Source of the DNA: Cloacimonetes bacterium UBA5210
GTDB lineage: Bacteria > Cloacimonadota > Cloacimonadia > Cloacimonadales > Cloacimonadaceae
Direction: 5' to 3'
DNA length: 29,866 bases
Assembly: GCA_002412625.1 (NCBI GenBank)
Contig: DHVK01000006.1
Span: 1 to 29,866 of the forward strand
Shown: one piece after another, positions 8,646 to 15,776 of the stretch
How positions within the stretch are numbered: position 1 is the stretch's first letter
How the letters are laid out: every line of letters starts with the position of its first letter
Notes under the pieces: generated by a model
What the model was told of the DNA's origin: nothing
The model's input: the letters and a program-made list of their open reading frames with translations, nothing else
Database searches by the model: none
Made by a program: the position numbers and the translations under genes

Positions 8646-9500
8646 TTGGATAGATTCCGCTTGTTCCTGCGTTATCTGCTGCGCGCCATGTGCTCGCATT
8701 ACAACGGGATTCAGGTGTTTCTGTTTCCGGGAACCATCTTCTATTGGCTGTCCAGCGCGAATCTGGTATTGTCCTTCAGCTCTCTGGTCAATTCTCGCAT
8801 TCACTATTTACCTCTGGTATTCTTCATGGTACTGTTTGCGTATGTGTGCTTTATGGTGCTGAAGATCTACAGTTGTTTGTTTGAAGGTCCCCACAGTCTG
8901 TATCCGCACAAGCTGGAGGAGTTTTTTGATCACATCATCAGCTTGCATCTCACCTTGTTCGTGACCGTGATTGTATTGATGATCTTCTATGTCCTTTCGC
9001 GATTTATGGCGTATTTCTACGGTATTCAGTTGCCCCTGAACAAGGGAGTGTGGTTCACATTCCGGGGTTTTACCGTGCTCTTGATTTTGCTCTATTATCT
9101 CCGCTCGATGTGGCTCTATCCGCTGCACAATACCGGTTACAGTGTGCGGCGCCGGGAGCGTTACTGCCTGGCCTGGATCTTGCGCCACCCCTTTGCCGCC
9201 TTGAAATACACGATGGTGATGATTGTTTTGCTGATCTCCGCGGTTCGTTTGTATCAATTGATCATCGTCGTCGCGCTCAGCCCCGCGCTCAGCTATTTTG
9301 CAGCTTTCAGCGGCATTGAGCTTAGCATTGTTTTACAACCCGTTACGGGAATTGGCAGTGTCTTCCTCAATGTATTCTTGCTGTTCGCTGCCTTCATGCT
9401 CTCGAACTTGATGTTTTATCCCTTCATCTATCTGGGTCAGATGTTGGTGAAGGCCATGCATCCGATCCAGTTTAAGCAGGTGAAATATGCCGAAGGCTAA
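8646..9500 (+). CDS. Multi-pass membrane protein of unknown function
   Basis: A 284-residue protein. The proposed TTG start has AGGCGG (8635-8640) five bases upstream; an alternative ATG lies at 8690. About six hydrophobic segments are visible, for instance YLPLVFFMVLFAYVCFMVL, LTLFVTVIVLMIFYVL, GFTVLLILLYYLR and SVFLNVFLLFAAFMLSNLMF. Between them are basic loops (SVRRRERYCLAWILRHP). I recognise no family. The gene overlaps the next one by 14 bases and lies in an envelope cluster, so an inner-membrane role in envelope biogenesis or polymer transport is a reasonable guess only. Confidence 0.65.
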   Translation: MDRFRLFLRYLLRAMCSHYNGIQVFLFPGTIFYWLSSANLVLSFSSLVNSRIHYLPLVFFMVLFAYVCFMVLKIYSCLFEGPHSLYPHKLEEFFDHIISLHLTLFVTVIVLMIFYVLSRFMAYFYGIQLPLNKGVWFTFRGFTVLLILLYYLRSMWLYPLHNTGYSVRRRERYCLAWILRHPFAALKYTMVMIVLLISAVRLYQLIIVVALSPALSYFAAFSGIELSIVLQPVTGIGSVFLNVFLLFAAFMLSNLMFYPFIYLGQMLVKAMHPIQFKQVKYAEG

Positions 9501-10866
9501 AGCAAAACCGATAACAAAGAAAAGCGCGCCAAAACGGAGCAAAGCGAAGAAGATCAAGCGGCGCAGGCCTCGTTTGGGCTTGTATCTGCTGGCCGGTTTG
9601 GGCACTGTGCTGATCATGTGGGCTTTGATTCGGGAACCTCTGCCAGCCCCGAGGGATTTGGAAAAGCTGGTCGTACAAGAGACCCGGGAACGCGTCGCGC
9701 GGCCTGCCAAGCCTGCCAAAGAAGCAAAAAGCAAGGAAGCAGAAAAGCCAAAACGTGAGCCCAAAAGACGCAGCGAACCGGAGCAGACAGAGCCGGTTCA
9801 AGCCCCGGCAGTTGCCAAGATAGAGCCCGAGAAACCAATTCCCGTGGAAACTCCGAAGCCCAAAGCCGGTGAAACGGATCTGGATTTGGTGATCCGCAAT
9901 GCCGCGGAAAAGCTGGGCGTTCCCCAAAGCGCTGCCCGACGCCGTAAACAGGATAACCTGGTGCGATACTCCGTGCCCATTGATCGCGCGCAGATGGATC
10001 TCACCTATGCCAATATGATCTTCAAGGGAGAGATGGAGCGGGCGGGAGCCACAATGCATAAAGGCACTGATACGCGCAACAAACAGACCTTATCATTCCG
10101 GCACAAGAATATCCCTGAGAACTACGAACTGGATTTGTACTACGATTCCAGTATCTATAAAAGCGTCCAAAACACCAAGACCATCACCATCGTGGTGGAT
10201 GATTTTGGCGGCATCAGCGGCAAACTCCTGGATGGCTTCTTCGAGCTGGATAAAGAGGTCACTTTTGCTGTATTCCCGGATGAAGCACACAGCGTCAGCA
10301 CAATGCAGAGAGCCACTTTGCAAGGCCGGGATACGATCATCCATGTCCCCATGGAGCCAATCGGATACCCCAGAATCAATCCCGGGAAAAACGCGATCTT
10401 GGTGCAACACACTGAAGACCGAATTGACAAGATGCTAAGCCAGTTCATCAACAAAATGCCGGATTGCATCGGGATCAATAACCACATGGGAAGCCTTGCC
10501 ACCAACGATTCCGACGTGATGCAGGCAGTGATGAATACTTTGAAGCGACACGATAAACTGTTTCTGGACAGCCGCACGACAAATGTCTCGGTGGCATATC
10601 AAACTGCCCAGAAAACTCACCTTAGGGCTTTTCGGAACGACATCTTTTTGGATAGCCCGAATATCAGCCAATCCAATATGGAAGCCAAAATTAACCAGAT
10701 TATCCGGCTGTCCGAAAGCCGCCGGCACGTGATTGCCATTACGCATTGTCACAATCAGGATAAACTGGACTATCTGAAGAGTTTTATTCAGCGGTTGAAA
10801 AAGGCCGGCTACATTCTAATCCCGCTTTCTGAGATCGGAGAGCGCGACATACCGGAGATATTATGA
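9487..10866 (+). CDS. Divergent polysaccharide deacetylase (YibQ type), membrane anchored
   Basis: A 459-residue protein. After a very basic N-terminus (Lys/Arg-rich residues 1-29) comes one transmembrane segment at about 30-48. A Pro/Lys/Glu-rich low-complexity linker spans about 50-130, then a small domain, then a catalytic-type domain from about 231. The domain has VVDDFGG (237-242), HVPMEP (286-291), NNHMGS (331-336), FLDSRTT (359-365) and ITHCH (418-422). These are the landmarks of the COG2861/YibQ divergent polysaccharide deacetylase family, a TIM-barrel-like fold related to NodB deacetylases. It should sit in the inner membrane with the domain in the periplasm. Its glycan substrate is unknown. 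The ATGA overlap with uppP supports a cell-wall context. AGGTGA precedes the start. Confidence 0.85.
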   Translation: MPKAKAKPITKKSAPKRSKAKKIKRRRPRLGLYLLAGLGTVLIMWALIREPLPAPRDLEKLVVQETRERVARPAKPAKEAKSKEAEKPKREPKRRSEPEQTEPVQAPAVAKIEPEKPIPVETPKPKAGETDLDLVIRNAAEKLGVPQSAARRRKQDNLVRYSVPIDRAQMDLTYANMIFKGEMERAGATMHKGTDTRNKQTLSFRHKNIPENYELDLYYDSSIYKSVQNTKTITIVVDDFGGISGKLLDGFFELDKEVTFAVFPDEAHSVSTMQRATLQGRDTIIHVPMEPIGYPRINPGKNAILVQHTEDRIDKMLSQFINKMPDCIGINNHMGSLATNDSDVMQAVMNTLKRHDKLFLDSRTTNVSVAYQTAQKTHLRAFRNDIFLDSPNISQSNMEAKINQIIRLSESRRHVIAITHCHNQDKLDYLKSFIQRLKKAGYILIPLSEIGERDIPEIL

Positions 10867-11675
10867 ATTTTCTGCAAGCAATCTTCTTAGGTTTGATTCA
10901 GGGACTGACGGAGTTCATCCCCGTTAGTTCATCAGGGCATCTGGTACTTGCTCAATACTTTATGGGCATGGAAACCGGAGGCGACATCAGTTTTGAAATC
11001 TTTGTGCATCTGGGCACTCTGTTGGCAGTAGTGATCTTTTTCCGCCGGCAGATCTGGGAACTGTTTACCTCTCTGTTTTTCTTCAAAGACAGCCTGGATG
11101 CGGAAACCCACCGCCAAAACCGCGCCACGATTGTTTACCTGATTGTTGCCACCATGGCCACCGGGATATTCTACTTGCTGTTCAAAGACATGCTCAAACA
11201 AGCATATCAAAACCCCTTGTTCGTGGCCTCAATGCTGGTGATCACCGGAATCCTGATTTTCGCCTCGGATTTTGTGAAAAACACTTCCGTCCCCGCCTCC
11301 AATATCGGCTTCATCAAGTCTGTACTGATCGGTTTGGCGCAGGGTTTGGCGATTATCCCCGGCATCAGCAGATCCGGCTCCACCATCTCTGCCTCACTGC
11401 TCTGCGGAGTGAAACGCAAGGACGCGGCACACTTTTCCTTTTTGCTTTCGATCCCTGCCATTTTGGCTGCCAATGTGGGGGAGATCAATGTCCTGATGAA
11501 GCTGGACTCCGGCTTGATGCACATCTATCTGGCGGGTTTTGTAGCATCTTTTATTAGCGGATATTTGGTAATCGCCTTCCTGATTCGCCTTATTCAATCC
11601 GGTTCTTTGAAGTATTTCGCCTTTTATGTTTGGTTCATCGCTGCGTTTGCGATCACCATGTTGTTGATGAACTAA
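10863..11675 (+). CDS. uppP: Undecaprenyl-diphosphatase UppP (BacA)
   Basis: A 270-residue integral membrane enzyme that dephosphorylates undecaprenyl diphosphate, regenerating the lipid carrier for peptidoglycan and other surface polymers. It also underlies bacitracin resistance. The two family motifs are intact: QGLTEFIPVSSSGH at residues 13-26 (Gln13, Glu17, His26) and PGISRSGST at 166-174 (Arg170). The rest is a series of hydrophobic helices. Length is normal for the family. Its start overlaps the deacetylase stop (ATGA) and its stop overlaps the holA start (TAATG), so it is in the middle of a coupled operon. Confidence 0.96.
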   Translation: MNFLQAIFLGLIQGLTEFIPVSSSGHLVLAQYFMGMETGGDISFEIFVHLGTLLAVVIFFRRQIWELFTSLFFFKDSLDAETHRQNRATIVYLIVATMATGIFYLLFKDMLKQAYQNPLFVASMLVITGILIFASDFVKNTSVPASNIGFIKSVLIGLAQGLAIIPGISRSGSTISASLLCGVKRKDAAHFSFLLSIPAILAANVGEINVLMKLDSGLMHIYLAGFVASFISGYLVIAFLIRLIQSGSLKYFAFYVWFIAAFAITMLLMN

Positions 11676-12682
11676 TGCCGGATTATCAGAAATCTGCCCC
11701 TGTCTTTGACCCCAAAACGGTAGAGCTGGGCAAGAACTATTTGCTTGTGGGCACGGAAGCCTGGCTGATTGATAGCTACCAACGCCAGATCCGGGATCGC
11801 TTGAAACAATCCGGCGAGCTCGATGTGACCACGATATACGCGGATGAAGTGAAAGCCGGCGAGCTGGGTGAGCATCTGGATACCTTCACGATCTTTTCCG
11901 GCGCCAAAATGGTAGTCATCAAAAACTGCGAGAAGTTCCTGAAGAAGGAGCTGGAAACAGTGGCTGCTTACTTTGATGCTCCTTCCGAGATCCAATGCCT
12001 GGTGATCATCACCGAGAAAACTGATGCCAAATACAACGCCTGGAAGAAGATCCGTTCCGGCTGCGAGATCATTGCCTGCGACCCGCCCAAGTTTGCCGGA
12101 GACATCCGCAATTGGCTGATGGCAGAGCTCCGCCGCCGTGATAAAGTGATGAGCCCCAAAGCCATTATGGAATTCACCGGGCGCATCGAGCTGGATTATT
12201 TCAGCACTGCCAACGAACTCGCCAAGATCCTGCTATTGGTGGGGGATCGCAAGCAAATTGGCGAGGATGACGTTCTAACCAGTCTCAGCGGCTCCCGGGC
12301 AGGCACGCAGATCGATTTCCTGCGGGCACTGGGCAACCGCCAGATCAAGAACGCTCTGGAAGCCACTGCCCTGATGTTGCAAACCGACGCGGAGCCTTTG
12401 CAGATCTTCTTTGGTCTCTACCGCTTCTTCGTGAATCTTTACAAAATCCAGCTCCTCAGAGACCGGCATATCTCGGACAACGAGATTTTGCAAAAACACA
12501 TCTCTGATATCTTCTTCAGCCAGCGCAAGGAATACCTGGAGTTTTCCCGGAGATACAGTCTGAAAGGCTTGGAACAGATCTTTGCGATCCTGCTGGATAC
12601 GGATTCCAAGCTGAAAAGCAGCCTCACCGACAAGACCCTGCAGCTGGAGCTGTGCATCGTGCAAGCCTTGAATTGCAAATGA
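11675..12682 (+). CDS. holA: DNA polymerase III delta subunit (HolA)
   Basis: About 335 residues. The start at 11675 (MPDYQKSAP) shares a base with the uppP stop and is preferred over the in-frame upstream ATG at 11630, which lies inside uppP. The family pattern is visible: an N-terminal NYLLVGTEAWLIDSY segment, then FSGAKMVVIKNCEKF and the middle domain LIITEKTD. Next come RNWLMAELRRR, FTGRIELDYFSTANELAKILLLVG and the C-terminal collar helices (LQIFFGLYRFFVNLYKIQLL). HolA opens the sliding clamp in the clamp-loader complex. Placement between uppP and malQ is gene-order coincidence rather than pathway logic. The 3' end overlaps malQ (ATGA). Confidence 0.9.
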   Translation: MPDYQKSAPVFDPKTVELGKNYLLVGTEAWLIDSYQRQIRDRLKQSGELDVTTIYADEVKAGELGEHLDTFTIFSGAKMVVIKNCEKFLKKELETVAAYFDAPSEIQCLVIITEKTDAKYNAWKKIRSGCEIIACDPPKFAGDIRNWLMAELRRRDKVMSPKAIMEFTGRIELDYFSTANELAKILLLVGDRKQIGEDDVLTSLSGSRAGTQIDFLRALGNRQIKNALEATALMLQTDAEPLQIFFGLYRFFVNLYKIQLLRDRHISDNEILQKHISDIFFSQRKEYLEFSRRYSLKGLEQIFAILLDTDSKLKSSLTDKTLQLELCIVQALNCK

Positions 12683-14103
12683 AACAGAGCGGCATTCTTC
12701 TTCATATCTCCAGCCTGCAAACGGATTATGGCATCGGAGACATCGGTCCCGCGGCATACCGTTTTGCCGATTATCTGAGTGCCCAGGGCCATACCTATTG
12801 GCAGATCTTGCCGCTAAACTATCCCGGATATGGGGATTCTCCCTACAATCCGATCTCCGCTTTTGCCTTCAATGAATATCTGATCAGCCCTGAGCTTTTG
12901 GTGGAAAGCGGTCTGCTTTTTCCGCATGAACTGATTGCTTTGCCTCCGGGCTCTACCGTCGATTATCCCGAGGTCTATCTCGCCAAAGACGCGATGCATA
13001 CCCTCGCGGCAGAGCGCTTTGTGCAAAACGAGCGCATCGGGGATTACATCGAGGCAAATGCCGCTTTCATGAAGCCCTACTTGTGTTTTGTGTGGCTGAG
13101 CCACCGTTATGGAAACTCCGCCTGGTACACCTGGGACAATGAGCATCGCAGCTACAGTGCTGCGCTCTATGATGCCTGTAAGCACGAACCCGAGGTTCAA
13201 AGAGCCGCCGCCTTGCAGCAGATATTTTGCCAACAAATGCGGCGCTTGAAAGACTATCTGGAGAGTCGCGGAATCCGGCTGTTTGGGGATATGCCGCTAT
13301 ATCTTAGCTACGACAGCGCCGAAGTCTGGGCAAATCCGCAGCTCTTTGATCTGGATGCCGCAGGACGCAGGTTGAGCCTGGCGGGAGTGCCGCCGGATGC
13401 CTTTGCCGCGGGCGGACAGCTTTGGGGAAACCCGATCTACAATTGGGACAGGATGAAAGACGACGGGTTTCAGCTCTTTATGCGCAGGATCGGCCATACT
13501 CTGCAGTTCATGGATTTATTGCGTCTGGACCATTTTATCGGCTATGTGAACTTCTGGAAGGTGCCTTGCCCCCAGGGGGAGATCCCGGAAACTGCCGAAA
13601 GCGGAAGCTGGGTGAAAGCCCTGCCGGAAGCCTTTTTTGCCAGACTGACAGAGGAATATGGCACAGAACGCTTTGTGGCGGAAGACCTGGGCATCCTGAA
13701 TTCCGATGTCTGCCACGTGCGTGATGGCCTTGGCTTTCCCGGCATGATAATTTTGCAATTCTGTTTTGAAGAAAGTGTGCCCGATGTGCAAAACTTCCCC
13801 GCCGATCGCCTGATCTATACCGGAACTCACGATAACAACACTACCCGCGGCTGGTGGGATGATCTTCCCCTGGATTCCGAATCCCGCAAAAACATGAGCG
13901 AATACTGCCGTCAGCATCTTGGCGGGATCATTCCCGATGGCGACAATATCGCCGGGATTATGCTCCAAATTGCCCAACAATCAGCCTGTCAGAGGATGAT
14001 CTTTCCCATGCAGGATATCCTTGGCCTGGGCTCAGCCGCGCGCATGAACATCCCCGGCACCGCTCTGGGTAATTGGCAATGGCGTTGTCGCCAAGGTAGT
14101 TAG
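12679..14103 (+). CDS. malQ: 4-alpha-glucanotransferase (MalQ), C-terminus shortened
   Basis: A 474-residue glycoside hydrolase family 77 enzyme (amylomaltase) that transfers alpha-1,4-glucan segments in glycogen or maltodextrin metabolism. The chosen ATG overlaps the holA stop (ATGA); an upstream in-frame ATG at 12652 lies inside holA. All catalytic elements are present: nucleophile Asp284 in LRLDHF, acid/base Glu335 in FVAEDLG, and third carboxylate Asp385 in GTHDNNTTRGWW. NPISAFAFN and PMQDILGLGSAARMN are also conserved. The protein ends four residues after GNWQWR. Homologues usually run on for about 25 residues, and the DNA after the stop is degenerate. The last helix has probably been lost, though activity may survive. 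Confidence 0.92.
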   Translation: MKQSGILLHISSLQTDYGIGDIGPAAYRFADYLSAQGHTYWQILPLNYPGYGDSPYNPISAFAFNEYLISPELLVESGLLFPHELIALPPGSTVDYPEVYLAKDAMHTLAAERFVQNERIGDYIEANAAFMKPYLCFVWLSHRYGNSAWYTWDNEHRSYSAALYDACKHEPEVQRAAALQQIFCQQMRRLKDYLESRGIRLFGDMPLYLSYDSAEVWANPQLFDLDAAGRRLSLAGVPPDAFAAGGQLWGNPIYNWDRMKDDGFQLFMRRIGHTLQFMDLLRLDHFIGYVNFWKVPCPQGEIPETAESGSWVKALPEAFFARLTEEYGTERFVAEDLGILNSDVCHVRDGLGFPGMIILQFCFEESVPDVQNFPADRLIYTGTHDNNTTRGWWDDLPLDSESRKNMSEYCRQHLGGIIPDGDNIAGIMLQIAQQSACQRMIFPMQDILGLGSAARMNIPGTALGNWQWRCRQGS

Positions 14104-14205
14104 CTACCTGCTCAATCCTGCCTGGGTCTTCCTTTCTGCGCTTCCGGTAAAATGCCCTTTGGCGGGTAATCGGCAGAAAAACGTTTCGGGAGAAACGAGC
14201 TCCAT

Positions 14206-14235
14206 CGGAACACGCCCCGGGAGCGGCGTGTTCCG
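14206..14235. repeat. 11-bp stem hairpin after malQ
   Basis: CGGAACACGCC at 14206-14216 pairs perfectly with GGCGTGTTCCG at 14225-14235 across an eight-base loop. No T-tract follows, so it is not a standard intrinsic terminator. It lies about 100 bases after malQ, inside degenerate sequence. Confidence 0.6.
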
Positions 14236-14259
14236 GTCTTCCCGCAAGGTATTTCCCGC

Positions 14260-14636
14260 TATCCCCCTCGTGGTCCTCCCGAGACCATCTCATGGGAGGC
14301 ATGGGAGCTCTTTGAGAGGCTTATACGTGGAGCTCGCGATACAATCCTGCTCAATGCGGATAATATCAAACAAAACGGCTGGGGAAGACAGTTGCCCAAG
14401 CTCTTACCCCGCCCGGTAACCTGAGCATCAGTATCGCGGGAGCAAGCATCATTCTGGAGTGGGATGAGCTGCCCGGCGCAAGCACTTACACCCTCCATGC
14501 TTCAGAAAATCCCGGGCAAGGCTTTGAGGTGATAGCCACCGATATCAGCAGTCCCGCTCCGGGAGAAGGCAGAATTCAGCACAGCCTGGCTTCAGAAGCC
14601 CTCAGACGCTTTTTCCGGGTTACGGCTATCGACTGA
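14260..14636 (+). pseudogene. Frameshifted remnant ending in an Fn3-like domain
   Basis: No start codon or ribosome binding site serves this stretch. From 14403 a frame runs to TGA 14634-14636, reading LTPPGNLSISIAG, then SIILEWDELPGASTYTL and finally RRFFRVTAID. This is the pattern of a fibronectin-type-III-like strand set, common at the C-termini of large secreted proteins in Cloacimonadota and relatives. A second frame just upstream, 14260-14424, reads ETISWEAWELFERL and then LIRGARDTILLNADNI before a stop. It also looks protein-like, so the two may be one gene broken by a frameshift near 14370-14400. The parent gene is not identified. Confidence 0.5.
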
Positions 14637-14994
14637 CGGAACCCTTGCCTTGTGTTGCTTGTGCTTCCAGGCAGCAGATTCCCCCGAGCTGCCGGAGCCA
14701 TGCCGCGTTTATCAAGCCCGGCTAAAGCTGATATCAAGGCATTATCATCGGGTGGGCACAGCAGAATAACAGCTTAACAACTGCTGAATAATAAGATAGT
14801 CCAGACTTCGCAGAGTCAGTTTCGCGCAATGTGGTTAGCATGGCTAGCGTGGCTAGCATAAACCTATATTGTTGCTCCCAATGGCTTATCCTAATATAAT
14901 AGAATATACATTAGGGATTTTGCCTAACTACGCTAACTTTTATTGATAGCTAGCCACCCTCTGCGATATACCCGCAGAGTCCCAGCGAGGATGA
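14637..14994. other. Intergenic DNA with small dyads
   Basis: I see no gene here. Notable structure: gtggctagc at 14849-14857 and its inverse gctagccac at 14949-14957 bound a 109-bp AT-rich segment, which also contains CCTAAT...ATTAGG. Just outside it, CTCTGCG 14959-14965 and CGCAGAG 14973-14979 form a seven-base-pair hairpin. The 109-bp segment could be a tiny mobile-element remnant, but GCTAGC is itself a palindrome, which weakens the case. Confidence 0.4.
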
Positions 14995-15214
14995 CATAGT
15001 ATCGTAGCATTCCGATGCTACATTTCCCATCGGGACGGCATAGTATCGTAGCATTCCGATGCTACATTTCCCATCAGCACGGCATAGTATCGTAGCATTC
15101 CGATGCTACATTTCCCATCGGGACGGCATAGTATCGTAGCATTCCGATGCTACATTTCCCATCAGCACGACATAGTATCGTAGCATTCCGATGCTACATT
15201 TCCCATCGGGACGA
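14995..15214. repeat. Five tandem 44-bp hairpin repeats alternating as an 88-bp unit
   Basis: Units start at 14995, 15039, 15083, 15127 and 15171 and are nearly identical. Each carries GTAGCAT-tccg-ATGCTAC, a perfect seven-base-pair stem. Units 1, 3 and 5 end in tcccatcgggacg, where TCCC and GGGA can also pair. Units 2 and 4 end in tcccatcagcacg, so the array has an A-B-A-B-A order. A degenerate partial unit (tcccagcgaggatgacatag) precedes the first. There are no unique spacers, so it is not a CRISPR array. Confidence 0.9.
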
Positions 15215-15776
15215 CATATCTGACAGGATATCTCATGCTCCAATAAACCGCCAGAACCTCTGAGCCAAAACGGATAAATGTGATACATATGATAAATAAC
15301 AGCCTTCCCCCACCCTCCCTCCCGGGTTATTTATCATTCCCAACCGGTTACCACCTCCCCCCAATAGAAGAAAAAAGGGGGGGGGACCCCACGGGATTTA
15401 TCATATTTATCATATTTATATATATATTACTATATATAATATATAGTATATATAAGATAGATAAGGACTTAGGAGGAGAGGAGAGTCTTTTTCTTCTCGC
15501 TAGGCTGTTTTCATATTTATCTCATATTTATGGGGATTTATCACTGATTCATTGATTATCTGTAGCGTTTTCTAAACGCCGTCCCGAGGGATTAAACAGC
15601 TTGATGATTTGCGTTAGGTGCTCTCAAAAGCATAATTCTCTGTGGTTCTTTATGGCATCCTGCAGATTTTGATGTTGACAGATTTCAAACACTCATATTT
15701 GTATGTAATTTGAGATGTGTCGGTGCTATTTCTGAACAGGAAGCGGACAGATCGATAAACTCTGAAGGGATATAGG
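15215..15776. other. Structured intergenic region upstream of the defence island
   Basis: Contents in order: a C-rich run with four C-blocks at 15307-15323, giving a G-quadruplex motif on the reverse strand; a six-C run near 15357-15362; a nine-G tract at 15377-15385 after six A; an AT-rich block with a nine-base-pair palindrome (TACTATATA-taa-TATATAGTA, 15428-15448); and seven copies of ATTTATC in either orientation at 15273, 15291, 15329, 15396, 15405, 15515 and 15536. No convincing gene is seen. Confidence 0.7.
15675..15701 (+). promoter_or_regulatory. Weak candidate promoter for hsdR
   Basis: A perfect TTGACA lies at 15675-15680, about 100 bases before the hsdR start. The only -10-like hexamer is TATTTG at 15696-15701, with a short 15-base spacing, so the call is tentative. 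Confidence 0.25.

Noticed and set aside
14206..14235. Intrinsic terminator of the malQ operon
   Set aside because: The stem is strong, but no run of T follows on the forward strand.
14995..15214. CRISPR array
   Set aside because: Units are contiguous and nearly identical throughout; there are no unique spacers and no cas genes.
15280..15555. 91-codon forward frame in the structured intergenic region
   Set aside because: Its hydrophobic middle is only the translation of TATATA-type DNA, and it spans the G-quadruplex motif and the G9 tract. There is no ribosome binding site and no family pattern.
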